From: Methanofastidiosum methylothiophilum | Lineage (GTDB): Archaea; Methanobacteriota_B; Thermococci; Methanofastidiosales; Methanofastidiosaceae | Length of the DNA: 64,000 nucleotides | NCBI GenBank assembly: GCA_001587635.1 | Contig: LNJE01000002.1 | Location: 62,001 to 126,000, forward strand | Direction of reading: 5' to 3' | In this document: piece after piece, positions 1 through 8,699 of the stretch | Position numbering within the stretch: the stretch's first letter is position 1 | Layout of the letters: the number at the start of each line of letters is the position of its first letter | The notes under the pieces: model-generated | What the model saw: only the letters and a program-made list of their open reading frames with translations | What the model was told of the DNA's origin: nothing | Database searches by the model: none | Made by a program: the position numbers and the translations under genes

Positions 1-54
1 CTTGGTGGGTTTAGATCACTTAGAAATGAAGGAATATCTGGAAAAATAAAATAA
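1..54 (+). CDS. 3' end of an upstream gene (partial)
   Basis: An open frame enters from the left edge and stops at TAA 52-54, giving a 17-residue tail (GGFRSLRNEGISGKIK after an initial Leu). It lies 29 bp before ftsZ on the same strand. The tail is too short to assign a family, and it is unproven that the frame is coding. Confidence 0.35.
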   Translation, partial: LGGFRSLRNEGISGKIK

Positions 55-83
55 ATAAATAATTATACAATTGGGGGTTTTAT

Positions 84-1235
84 ATGAAAGGCATCTTGGA
101 AAATGCTTCAAGATATACTCAAACTAATAACTTTGAAGAAACTGCGGCAGAATTAGAAGGTATCGGACATGCTAGGATAATATGTGCTGGATGTGGCGGT
201 GCTGGTAATAATACTATAAACAGACTTTCAATGCTTGGAGGGGTCATGGGTGCGGAGACAATTGCCTTGAATACTGATAGGCAGCACTTAGAAAACATCC
301 AAGCTGACAAAAAATTTGTTATTGGAAAGGAACTAACAAAAGGTCTTGGAGCAGGAGGAGACCCAAGTGTCGGCTGGGAGGCCGCACAAGAGGATAGGCA
401 TAAATTAAAAGATTTATTTAAAGACGCAAATTTAGTTTTCGTCTCTGCTGGTTTAGGAGGCGGAACTGGAACGGGAAGCGCCCCTGTAGTCGCTGAAGTT
501 GCTAAAGAGTGTGGTGCATTGGTTGTAGGAGTAGTTACACTACCCTTTAGAATGGAAGGCTCACACAGATTTGAAAAAGCTATTCAAGGGCTTGAAGCTT
601 TTAGAAGATATGCAGATACGGTTATCACATTAGATAATAACAAACTACTTCAACTTGTTCCGAATATGCCAATTGATTATGCATTTAGTGTATCTGACGA
701 AGTTTTAGCGGAAATGGTTAAAGGTATCACAGAAACTATTACACAACCAAGTCTTGTAAATTTGGACTATGCTGATGTAAGGACAATTATGCAAGATGGA
801 GGAGTTGCAGTAATCGGTGTTGGCGAATCAAATACAAAAAACAGAGTTGAAGAAGCAGTTCATGAAGCAATGACTTGTAAGTTACTAGATGTTGACTACA
901 AAAATGCAAAAGGTGCACTTGTCCATGTTTCAGGTGGCAGCAATATGACCCTAAACGAAGCCAATAGGGTTGGAGAAATCGTTAATTCAATTATGGACCC
1001 TGAAGCAAAAATCATCTGGGGAGCAAGAGTCGATGAAAGTCTAAAAGACTCTATGAGGGTAATGCTCATTATGACTGGAGTAAAATCACCATTCATATCT
1101 GGAAGAGCAGCCGATGGAGACATAGAATTACAGCCATTCGAAAGAGATGCCAGAAGAAAGAAAATGGGCGGCGGCGAAGGTTTTGGAAGAAGCATCGACT
1201 GGGCAAAATACGGAATAGATGATCTATTCAGTTAA
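84..1235 (+). CDS. ftsZ: Cell division GTPase FtsZ
   Basis: Tubulin-like GTPase that polymerises into the cytokinetic ring. The 383-residue protein has the N-terminal nucleotide-binding motif CGGAGNN near residue 37 and the tubulin signature GGGTGTGSAP at residues 125-134. The T7-loop/C-terminal domain follows, then a charged tail ending in DDLFS. A GGGGG ribosome binding site at 73-77 supports the ATG at 84. Length is typical for archaeal FtsZ. It is convergent with the DUF2207 gene downstream. Confidence 0.96.
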   Translation: MKGILENASRYTQTNNFEETAAELEGIGHARIICAGCGGAGNNTINRLSMLGGVMGAETIALNTDRQHLENIQADKKFVIGKELTKGLGAGGDPSVGWEAAQEDRHKLKDLFKDANLVFVSAGLGGGTGTGSAPVVAEVAKECGALVVGVVTLPFRMEGSHRFEKAIQGLEAFRRYADTVITLDNNKLLQLVPNMPIDYAFSVSDEVLAEMVKGITETITQPSLVNLDYADVRTIMQDGGVAVIGVGESNTKNRVEEAVHEAMTCKLLDVDYKNAKGALVHVSGGSNMTLNEANRVGEIVNSIMDPEAKIIWGARVDESLKDSMRVMLIMTGVKSPFISGRAADGDIELQPFERDARRKKMGGGEGFGRSIDWAKYGIDDLFS

Positions 1236-1296
1236 AGTGTTTATTTCATTTTATTAAATTCTATTTTCTAACTATAAAATATTTATTTTGATAAAT
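1236..1296. terminator. T-rich convergent intergenic region
   Basis: A 61-bp AT-rich spacer separates the ftsZ stop from the stop of the opposing DUF2207 gene. It contains several T runs (for example TTTATTTCATTTTATT), which would fit archaeal oligo-T termination for ftsZ. No strong hairpin is seen. Confidence 0.35.
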
Positions 1297-3111
1297 TTAA
1301 CGCCCTCCAACTCCCCCTCCACCAAATCCTCCACCACCACCGAAACCCCCTCCGCCTCCAAATCCTCCACTGCCACCCCCACCGCTACTTGGCTGGGTGT
1401 AAGAAGATATTGGGATAAAAGATCTATTTATTGTATGATAGGGAACAACATTTGTTTCTTGTATGTTGATGTTAAGGGCTTTCATCGCGGCTTCAACTTT
1501 GTCTCCAACTCCCAATGCAGTTCCATATACAAGCCATTCTCCCCACATTAAGAGGTCTCCTGGAGAGTATTTCTTCATTAATGCTAAATCAGACAAGAAT
1601 TTAGTAAAGGCATCCCATTCAAGTTTTTCTTTATAGCTATCATTTTTCCATATACCAAATAATGTTGTAGGGAATGCAATTGCAATTATTGATTGGATTA
1701 CTATTATTATCGATGCAATAAGAGAACTTAAGGCATTAGTTGCAAAAGGTACCAATAATAACATAATGATAGATATTATAGCCAATACTATACCGGAAAT
1801 CAAGACCGGTACTGGCCTAGTTCTTCCTTCAACTATATAATTTCTTATAATCTCTCTATCAGTTGATTTAACGCTTGTGATACTGTTCAAAGATGATTGG
1901 TAACTTAACATGGTTGTTTGATTTATAACATTATTTCTGGCACTTTTAGCTAAAGAATCAATCGATTCAGTATCAACTACTCCATTTGTCCCTACTCTCT
2001 CAATAAATTTAATGACATTTGTTTCGAAATTATCAAGATCACTTTTATCTTTCAATGATATTGTTATAAATTTTGGATTGGCCTTTTCTTTAATTTCAAT
2101 TTTATTTCTTTTATGAAGATCCAGGAGTGTCGCATACAAAGCATTACTATCAAAAGTGTTTGCCTCTCCTCTAAAAAGAAGATTGACTACCCACGGTTTT
2201 AATTTGTTATTAGGAACAAAACTCAAGAATTCAGGAACTGTAAAAGACTTTTCTTTTCCATATTTATAATAAATGTATAAAAAGATAAATGGGACTATTA
2301 CAAGTAATATAGTTGTTACATAGTATAAAATTTTTGCAGCATAAAATGGAATTGTATATAATAAATTAGCCATTTCTGTTTTTTGTTTGACTCCATTTAT
2401 TTTTTCTGGGAAGCCATTAATTATGTTAACATATTCGGATTTTAATAGAAGTTCAACTTCTAAAAGTTCATTTTCTTGAGAGTTACCAATAATAATAATA
2501 TTTTTTGTGTCCTCTATAATCTTCACATTTGGAGGGTGGGGATAAATTTTAACTATATATTCTTTAGGCAGGATAATTTTAAATTTTTTTATTGGTATAT
2601 GTTCTCTAAGAAATTTAAGATTCAAGTGGCTGAACTCATCATCATATTGAATCGGTGGCCTTAAAATATACTTGTATTCTAATGTATACCTCCCTTTATT
2701 ATAATACGAAGGATTATATGCTCCAACTTCATTTGTGTACGCCAATGAGTCAATAGTATACTTATATGTACTATCTCCGTAGACGACTACATCTCCTACA
2801 TAGTTTTTAGCATAACCAATAGTCCCTGGTGGATGATTGATTCCAATAAATTCAATATGCGCCCTTCCTAATCTTTCAAACGAAAGAATATCGTCCCAAT
2901 ATCTATAGAGCATCCTATATTGTCCTGAATTCTCTACATCATATGTGTACTTTTCAATTAAAGTTCCGTCAGAAAGAAAGGTAACCTCATAGTTATCAAC
3001 AATAAGATCACCTCCAAAGAAAATTGGGCCTTTAGGCAGTAACAATAATGTTGCCACACCTATTAATAATGTGACTAACACTAGTAATGTTATTTGTTTC
3101 GTTTCTGCCAT
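1297..3111 (-). CDS. DUF2207-type membrane protein with Gly-rich tail
   Basis: A 604-residue protein of the DUF2207 family, function unknown. It has an N-terminal membrane segment (about residues 8-26) and an extracytoplasmic beta-rich domain with many Tyr. A second transmembrane helix lies near residues 258-282 and a pair near 445-490. The last 30 residues are almost all Gly, with repeated GGFGGGGG, the usual tail of this family. It starts 11 bp after the LemA stop, and LemA/DUF2207 pairs are a recurrent operon in bacteria and archaea. Cell-envelope localisation is inferred from the topology. Confidence 0.88.
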   Translation of the reverse strand: MAETKQITLLVLVTLLIGVATLLLLPKGPIFFGGDLIVDNYEVTFLSDGTLIEKYTYDVENSGQYRMLYRYWDDILSFERLGRAHIEFIGINHPPGTIGYAKNYVGDVVVYGDSTYKYTIDSLAYTNEVGAYNPSYYNKGRYTLEYKYILRPPIQYDDEFSHLNLKFLREHIPIKKFKIILPKEYIVKIYPHPPNVKIIEDTKNIIIIGNSQENELLEVELLLKSEYVNIINGFPEKINGVKQKTEMANLLYTIPFYAAKILYYVTTILLVIVPFIFLYIYYKYGKEKSFTVPEFLSFVPNNKLKPWVVNLLFRGEANTFDSNALYATLLDLHKRNKIEIKEKANPKFITISLKDKSDLDNFETNVIKFIERVGTNGVVDTESIDSLAKSARNNVINQTTMLSYQSSLNSITSVKSTDREIIRNYIVEGRTRPVPVLISGIVLAIISIIMLLLVPFATNALSSLIASIIIVIQSIIAIAFPTTLFGIWKNDSYKEKLEWDAFTKFLSDLALMKKYSPGDLLMWGEWLVYGTALGVGDKVEAAMKALNINIQETNVVPYHTINRSFIPISSYTQPSSGGGGSGGFGGGGGFGGGGGFGGGGVGGR

Positions 3112-3122
3112 GATTTCCTCTT

Positions 3123-3686
3123 TTAAAACTCAATTTTTGGTCTTGTCTCAATGGCCTCTTCAAATTTTAGATATTCTAATTTTATCAGTCCGATTATCAT
3201 TCCGACAATATTTGAAGGTATTGTGTCAAGCATTGTGTTAAATTGCTGCGCTATGTTATTGTAGGTATATCTTTGCCTTGCAATTTCGTCTTCTATTGTT
3301 TTTACTGATTCCATTAAATTAGTTACAGTAGTAGAAGTTTTGAGGTCGGGATAGTTTTCTGCAACGGCTATAAGTTTCCCTAAAATACCTGCGCTTTGGT
3401 GATCAATTTCGCTTATGGCTTCAGGAGTTGCACTTCCAATGCTTGCACGGTACTTTGTGACATTCTCCAAAGTTTCTTTCTCAAACTTTGCATAACTTTT
3501 TACTGCACCTAAAAGTTGGTCAATCATATCAAGACGTTTTTTTAAGGCAACTCTTATTTGACCTAACGTAGCCTCAGCTGAATTTTTTAAAGCAAAAAAT
3601 CTGTTGTAGATGCCAACAAATATTCCTATTAGAATAAGTGCAATAACAACTACAATTCCTATTATTAACAATATTGATAAGCCCAT
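3123..3686 (-). CDS. LemA family protein
   Basis: 187 residues with a single N-terminal transmembrane helix (about residues 3-25), followed by a long helical domain. The LemA landmarks are NRFFALKNSAEATLGQI after the helix, the ENYPDLK motif near residue 120, and QRYTYNNIAQQFNTMLD further on. LemA proteins are membrane-anchored helical bundles of poorly known function. It is the first gene of a two-gene operon with the DUF2207 protein. Confidence 0.92.
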   Translation of the reverse strand: MGLSILLIIGIVVVIALILIGIFVGIYNRFFALKNSAEATLGQIRVALKKRLDMIDQLLGAVKSYAKFEKETLENVTKYRASIGSATPEAISEIDHQSAGILGKLIAVAENYPDLKTSTTVTNLMESVKTIEDEIARQRYTYNNIAQQFNTMLDTIPSNIVGMIIGLIKLEYLKFEEAIETRPKIEF

Positions 3687-3764
3687 AAAATCTCCAACTA
3701 CAATAGTATTATGCTATTTAAGTAGTTTTCGGAGATACTTTTAATGATTAGACAACGGAGAGAA

Positions 3765-4998
3765 TTACGGTATTATTTCAGGACCAAAATATTTTTCATA
3801 TTCAAAATTTTTTGAACTAATTATGCCCTTTTGTATTAGTTCTTTTATTTCAGGTACTTTATTTTTTAACTCATATATTAGATGCTTTATAGTTTTGCAT
3901 ATTAACTGATCTCCTTCTTCAGGCCACAATCTTAGGTGACTCCAGTAGAGGCATCTTCCCCCACAAATATGATTTACTTCGCAGTTGATACATCTTTCTG
4001 CTATAGGGAATACTTTTAGATCTTCAGGATTAGAGTTTAAATCTCCCGAAAAAAAGTCTTCTATCCAAGTCATAATGGGGCATGCCACAATCTTTCCGTC
4101 GGTGCGTATAGCATATCCACTGTGTCCTGCTCCGCATCTAAGTAAAGATTTTTCATTTTTAAGAAGACTATCTACAATCCCTATGAAAGGGTATAGTTTT
4201 AATACCCTTTTATTTTGCATATCCTTTACCCAGAAATCAACAAGTTTTGTAATTGAAGCATTGTATCCTTTTAAAAATATACTAAATTTCTTTTTATCAT
4301 AGTCATAAGCATAAAAGCCAGCATCTATTTGCCAGTGGATCGATGAAAAACCGATACTAATGAGATGCAATACTTGTTCATAAATGTCTGGCGATTTCAA
4401 ATCTATAGTCATTCTAGCAATAATTTCGCCAATGTATCCTTTTTCTCTTATTAGGGAAACATTTTTCATTACTAAATTATAGGTTCCTTCACCTCGGTTT
4501 GAATCAGTTTTTTCTTTATTACCATCAATAGAAATTAGTATCCTATCAATCCTATTCAAATATTCAATTGGTAGTTCATTCAATAGTTTGCCGTTTGTTT
4601 GCATTCTATAAGGTACATTGATATTGTCCATAATATCTTTAATTTTATTTATTTTAAGTAGGGGTTCACCTCCATAAAATATGATTACTGGATTTTTATC
4701 GCTTTTAATAAATCTTGCTAGCTCTTCTATATTGATTTCACTATCCTCCGGTGCGGATAAATTCTTTAATTTTATTTATTTTAAGTAGGGGTTCACCTCC
4801 ATAAAATATGATTACTGGATTTTTATCGCTTTTAATAAATCTTGCTAGCTCTTCTATATTGATTTCACTATCCTCCGGTGCGGATAAATNTAATTTAATC
4901 TTACTTTCAATGTCAAAATCAAAATCATTCATCGACTTTTCATAACAGTATNTACAGTGTGAGTTACATTTTGTTGTCAATACNATATGATAATGCAT
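3765..4998 (-). pseudogene. Radical SAM/SPASM peptide-maturase-like gene, interrupted by tandem duplication
   Basis: Two open frames, 4998-4741 and 4631-3765, encode the two parts of one radical SAM protein. The first part has the CNSHCxYC cluster motif and FYGGEPL. The second has the rest of the barrel and a C-terminal SPASM-like Cys set (CGAGHSGY, ACPIM, CINCEVNHICGGRC). Exact removal of one 127-bp repeat copy joins position 4763 to 4635 in frame and gives a 368-residue protein running ...KINKIKDIMDNINV.... The protein resembles archaeal peptide-modifying radical SAM enzymes of the AF1577 type (family assignment from memory). No obvious precursor peptide gene is seen. The break may be real or an assembly error, because ambiguous bases start directly next to the repeat. 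Confidence 0.8.
4636..4889. repeat. Exact 127-bp tandem duplication inside the radical SAM gene
   Basis: Positions 4636-4762 and 4763-4889 are identical by eye over 127 bp. The unit begins TCTTTAATTTTATTTATTTT and ends TGCGGATAAAT. Since 127 is not a multiple of three, the second copy shifts the frame of the surrounding gene. An N follows immediately at 4890. Confidence 0.95.
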
Positions 4999-5100
4999 AG
5001 GTCAAAATTTATTGCATCGTTTAAATTTTTAATGTATTCTATTTTGATATTTTTAATATCATGTCATTTCTTGTTTGAGANTAAATTTAATTTTTTAAAA

Positions 5101-5466
5101 TTACTTAAAAGCGGATTCGCACTGTTTACAATATGTAGCTGCACAAGTTGTATTANTAAATTTCCACTTTAATCCCCATTCTTTAATCTCTTGAATTATA
5201 TGNATAAAATCCTTTCCACTTTCCGTTAAAGAATAATCACATTTAATAGGAATCNTCGAATTATCAATANNTTTTTTAACGAGGCCNTGGTTTTCTAACT
5301 CTTGAAGNCGGAGTGAAAGAATTTTTGGAGTTATCCCCATNAATCCTCTTTTTATTTCATTGAATCTTTTATGTTCACNTTCNCCTTTGTATAACTCCAA
5401 TAAAATTAAAAGAGACCATTTTTTACCTACAATTTCTAGAGTATTGTATATCGTACATTTGTCCAT
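5101..5466 (-). CDS. HxlR-family winged-helix regulator
   Basis: 121 residues. The N-terminal pattern MDKCTIYNTLEIVGKKWSLL, with an early Cys at residue 4, is typical of HxlR regulators. It is followed by the winged helix (RFNEIKRG, ITPKILSLxLQELE, GLVKK). The C terminus has three further Cys (CAATYCKQC), which could bind metal or sense redox state; that is inference. Several codons carry N. It is divergent from the ferredoxin-like gene at 5543, and inverted repeats lie between them, so it probably controls that operon and itself. Confidence 0.85.
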   Translation of the reverse strand: MDKCTIYNTLEIVGKKWSLLILLELYKXEXEHKRFNEIKRGXMGITPKILSLXLQELENXGLVKKXIDNSXIPIKCDYSLTESGKDFXHIIQEIKEWGLKWKFXNTTCAATYCKQCESAFK

Positions 5467-5467
5467 G

Positions 5468-5522
5468 GTATCAAATTAGATACTTACTAATTTATATAGG
5501 TATCTATTATATACTTAGTATA
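5468..5522. promoter_or_regulatory. Candidate HxlR operator region with inverted repeats
   Basis: The 76-bp divergent spacer holds three perfect inverted repeats. They are GTATC-N6-GATAC (5468-5483), TAGATAC-N16-GTATCTA (5477-5506) and TATAC-TTA-GTATA (5510-5522). A TATA-like stretch TTTATATAG lies at 5491-5499. Such overlapping palindromes between an HxlR gene and its divergent neighbour suggest autoregulation. Confidence 0.55.
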
Positions 5523-5542
5523 CATTAGATATTGGTGGTGGA

Positions 5543-6376
5543 ATGATTCAAAGAGATATTATTAAAATTAATGAAGATAAATGCAATGGGTGTGGGCTTT
5601 GTGTTCCTAATTGCCCAGAAGGGGCACTTCAAATAATAGATGGCAAAGCTAGACTTGTTAGTGATTTATTCTGTGACGGACTTGGGGCATGTATTGGAAA
5701 CTGTCCAGAAGGGGCAATATATGTTGAAAAAAGGGAAGCAGAAGAATACGATGAAAGAAAAGTAATGGAGAATATAATAAAACAAGGTAAGAATACAATA
5801 AAGGCACATCTAGAACACTTAGAAAATCATGGGGCAGATAAATATCTAAAAGAGGCAAAGGATTTTCTTAAAGAAAGAGGAATAGACATTCCTGAAAAGA
5901 AAGAATCAACTAAAACGAGATCCTTCTGTCCTGGATCAAAAATAATGGATTTTTCTAGAGAAGAAAAAAATCAAAATGAGGGGGGGAAAAGAACTTCTGA
6001 ACTAAAACAATGGCCAATACAACTTCACTTAGTATCNCCTAATGCCCCATATTTCGTTGGAAAAGATGTTTTACTTGCNGCNGATTGTACTGCATTTTCC
6101 ATAGGAGANTTTCATAAAGATTTTCTCAAGGGTAAAACTTTAATAATTGCTTGCCCCAAACTCGATTCAAATATCGATGTGTATGTTGAAAAATTAAGAA
6201 AAATGATAGATGAGNCAAGAATTAATACCTTGACTGTCTTAGTAATGGAAGTTCCGTGCTGCTCAAGCCTTCTTCAAATTGCAAAGAAGGCATTAAATAG
6301 TGCAAGTAGAAAAATTCCAATAAAACTAATTGTANTTGGATTAAATGGAGAAGTGCTAACGGAGGAGTGGATATAA
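5543..6376 (+). CDS. Two-cluster ferredoxin-like 4Fe-4S protein
   Basis: 277 residues. An N-terminal bacterial-type ferredoxin domain has C14-x2-C17-x2-C20-x3-CP at residues 14-25. A second, less regular cluster site has C44, C50 and C54 followed by PEGAI. The remaining 200 residues include a Cys pair (VPCCSSLLQ) and a region around SFCPGSKIMDFS. This architecture recurs beside cupin and Hcp/CODH-type genes in anaerobes; it is presumably an electron carrier or cluster-bearing accessory protein. RBS GGTGGTGG lies at 5534-5541. It overlaps the cupin start by one base (TAATG). Seven N positions fall inside. Confidence 0.8.
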   Translation: MIQRDIIKINEDKCNGCGLCVPNCPEGALQIIDGKARLVSDLFCDGLGACIGNCPEGAIYVEKREAEEYDERKVMENIIKQGKNTIKAHLEHLENHGADKYLKEAKDFLKERGIDIPEKKESTKTRSFCPGSKIMDFSREEKNQNEGGKRTSELKQWPIQLHLVXPNAPYFVGKDVLLXXDCTAFSIGXFHKDFLKGKTLIIACPKLDSNIDVYVEKLRKMIDEXRINTLTVLVMEVPCCSSLLQIAKKALNSASRKIPIKLIVXGLNGEVLTEEWI

Positions 6377-6687
6377 TGGAAAAAGGATTTTGGAAAGATT
6401 TGAATAAAACAATGCAATTTCCGACAGAAGGCATTTTTAGTACAGTTTTGGCAATGTCAAAAACGTATAACTATACATTAATGTGCCTATCTTCAGGTAC
6501 AAACATAGATACACATACCTCAACAAAAGCGGGGATAGTACAAGTTCTAAAAGGAACAGGTACTTTTACGCTAGGTGATGAAGAAATTGATATGGCTCCA
6601 GGAGTATTTATTTTCATGCCTAAAAATGCTCCACATTCTTTGAAAGCCAAAGATAACCTAGCAATACTACTAGGATTAACAGACTAA
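6376..6687 (+). CDS. Small cupin-domain protein
   Basis: 103 residues if the ATG at 6376 is used. It overlaps the preceding stop and has GGAGGAGTGG at 6361-6370 as ribosome binding site; a GTG at 6367 is the less likely alternative. A single cupin barrel is recognisable from the THTSTKAGIVQVLKGTGTFT stretch and the second motif PGVFIFMPKNAPHSL. Two His suggest metal binding. It lies between the ferredoxin-like and CooS-like genes and probably belongs to the same functional unit. Confidence 0.82.
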   Translation: MEKGFWKDLNKTMQFPTEGIFSTVLAMSKTYNYTLMCLSSGTNIDTHTSTKAGIVQVLKGTGTFTLGDEEIDMAPGVFIFMPKNAPHSLKAKDNLAILLGLTD

Positions 6688-6752
6688 CTATATTTCTTTT
6701 TTAAATTGGAACAAATGTATAAAAATAAATAATAAATTTGTGAGGAATAAAA

Positions 6753-8657
6753 ATGGAAGGAGATAGAATATCATATCATGAATCTGTAAAAAAAATGTAT
6801 GAAAAAATCAAAGAGGATAAAATAACAAACATATGGGATAGGTACGAGTCTCAAGGATTCGCTGGTGATCCTGATAAAAGATGTCCTTTTTGCCAAGGAG
6901 GAACAAGGTGCGATCTTTGTTCAAACGGTCCATGCCGCTCTGATGCATCGATTGATAAAAGAGGAGCTTGTGGAATTACTGCAGATGGTATGGCAATGAG
7001 AATGATGCTCCTAAGAAATGTATTAGGTGCATCAACTTACCAATACCATACTGAGCAAACAATAAAAACTCTTAGAGCAACGGCAAAGGGAGAAACTCCT
7101 TTTCAAATAAAAGAATCTTCTAAACTGAAATCATTTGCTGAAAGACTTGGAATAGATTCTAAAGGTAACATTAAAGAAATAGCATTGGATTTCTGTGACT
7201 TTGTTGAAGATGATTTTAACAGAAAATACTCCGAACCAAGTAAAATTGTAGAGTTATTAGCCCCAAAAGAAAGAAAAGATTCATGGAAGAAAATTGGGAT
7301 ATTTCCTGGAGGGATTCATGGAGAGATAATGCTCTCTACAAGTTCTTGTCTTACTAATGTTGATGGATATTATGTAAGCTTAGCATTAAAAGCAATGAGA
7401 CTTGGAATAGCAATGGCTTACCAAAGCCAGATTATTAATGAATTTTCACAAGATATTCTTTTTGGAATACCAAGACCACATAAAATGAGAGTCGACCTAG
7501 GTGTATTGGATCCAGATTATGTAAACGTCATACCTAATGGGCATGAACCTTTTTTGGGTTTTGCAATGATTCAACTTGCGAGAAAAGAAGAATGGCAACA
7601 GAAAGCCAAAAAAGTTGGGGCCAAAGGCCTTAGGATAATTGCAAATATTGAAACGGGCCAAGAGATGATCCAAAGATGGGAGATGGATGATGTTTTCTAC
7701 GGATTTACAGGAAATTGGATAATGCAAGAAGCGATAATGGCAAGCGGATGTATAGACATTTTTGTGGCAGATATGAATTGTTCCATGCCAATTGATCCCA
7801 TATATGCAGAAAAATACAAATTCAAATTAATACCTGTAAGCGAAGTTGTGGCATTTGAAGGTATTAAAGAAAGGATAAACTATTTACCAGAAGAAGCAGA
7901 GATTCAAGCTGCATCATTATTGCAGATGGCAATCGATAACTTCAAAGAAAGAAGAAGCTCAATTAAGCCTGTTTTAGGATTTCCAATAAAAGAGGCAATA
8001 GTTGGATTCTCTACTGAAAGTATAGTTGAAACTTTAGGAGGAACAATTGAGCCACTTCTAAATGCAATAAAGGATGGGACGATAAGGGGAGTAGCAGGAA
8101 TGGTTTCTTGCACTTCTTTAAGAGATTCTGGCCAAGATGTTCATACAATAAGAATAGTTAAAGAGTTGATCAAGAGAGATATATTAGTTTTGTCTTTAGG
8201 TTGCGGAAACAGTGCTGTGCAAGTAGGTGGATTATGTAGCCTAGAAGCTAAAGATTTAGCTGGACCAGGATTAAAAAAATTATGTAGTATTTTAAACACA
8301 CCTCCTGTGCTAAGTTATGGAACTTGTACTGATGTTGGTAGACTTGCAGATCTAATTGGAGTAATCTCAAAAGCTTTAGGGGATGTATCTGTAAAAGATT
8401 TACCTGTTGTAGCAGTTGCACCAGAGTATATGGAACAAAAAGCAACTATAGATGCAATATTTGCCCTAGCATTTGGATTATATACATATGTAAATCCGGT
8501 TCCTCCTGTTACTGGGGGCCCAAATTTAGTAAAACTTTTGACAGTTGATTGCAAAGATGTTACTGGAGGAATATTAAATGTTGAGAAAGATCCTGTAAAA
8601 GCAGCTGAGGGAATGCTCTCTCACATTGAATCAAAGAGAAAAAAACTTGGCATTTAA
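6753..8657 (+). CDS. CooS-family Ni-Fe-S protein with Hcp-like active-site ligands
   Basis: 634 residues aligning along the whole length with anaerobic carbon monoxide dehydrogenase CooS. N-terminal cluster cysteines are C44, C47, C53, C56, C61 and C73 (CPFCQGGTRCDLCSNGPCR). Cluster ligands expected in CODH are present as H264, C343, C453, C484 and C525. The Cys that binds the pendant iron (C295 in Carboxydothermus CODH-II) is replaced by E300 in ANIETGQE, where CODH has GICCTGNE. An EQKA motif (E561-K563) replaces SEKA, and the proton-relay His at the first position of the His string is Tyr (YQYH99). Both glutamates match those of hybrid cluster protein. CO oxidation is therefore doubtful. 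RBS GTGAGG precedes ATG 6753, and a TATA-like TGTATAAAAATA lies about 30 bp upstream. Confidence 0.85.
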   Translation: MEGDRISYHESVKKMYEKIKEDKITNIWDRYESQGFAGDPDKRCPFCQGGTRCDLCSNGPCRSDASIDKRGACGITADGMAMRMMLLRNVLGASTYQYHTEQTIKTLRATAKGETPFQIKESSKLKSFAERLGIDSKGNIKEIALDFCDFVEDDFNRKYSEPSKIVELLAPKERKDSWKKIGIFPGGIHGEIMLSTSSCLTNVDGYYVSLALKAMRLGIAMAYQSQIINEFSQDILFGIPRPHKMRVDLGVLDPDYVNVIPNGHEPFLGFAMIQLARKEEWQQKAKKVGAKGLRIIANIETGQEMIQRWEMDDVFYGFTGNWIMQEAIMASGCIDIFVADMNCSMPIDPIYAEKYKFKLIPVSEVVAFEGIKERINYLPEEAEIQAASLLQMAIDNFKERRSSIKPVLGFPIKEAIVGFSTESIVETLGGTIEPLLNAIKDGTIRGVAGMVSCTSLRDSGQDVHTIRIVKELIKRDILVLSLGCGNSAVQVGGLCSLEAKDLAGPGLKKLCSILNTPPVLSYGTCTDVGRLADLIGVISKALGDVSVKDLPVVAVAPEYMEQKATIDAIFALAFGLYTYVNPVPPVTGGPNLVKLLTVDCKDVTGGILNVEKDPVKAAEGMLSHIESKRKKLGI

Positions 8658-8699
8658 TAAATAATTAATTTTTTATATTTAATTATCCTTAATTAATGA
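8658..8699 (+). terminator. AT-rich spacer with T-run after CooS-like gene
   Basis: A 42-bp spacer with TTAATTTTTTATATTTAATT downstream of the stop codon, consistent with oligo-T termination. It may also hold the promoter of the next small gene. Confidence 0.3.

Noticed and set aside
1288..1551. Plus-strand frame opposite the Gly-rich tail of the DUF2207 gene
   Set aside because: Its Ser/Thr/Pro-rich start is the antisense of the Gly repeats; the minus-strand gene explains the region.
6753..8657. Ordinary CO dehydrogenase feeding acetyl-CoA synthesis
   Set aside because: The pendant-iron Cys is missing, Hcp-like Glu residues are present, and no acs/cdh or maturation genes are nearby.
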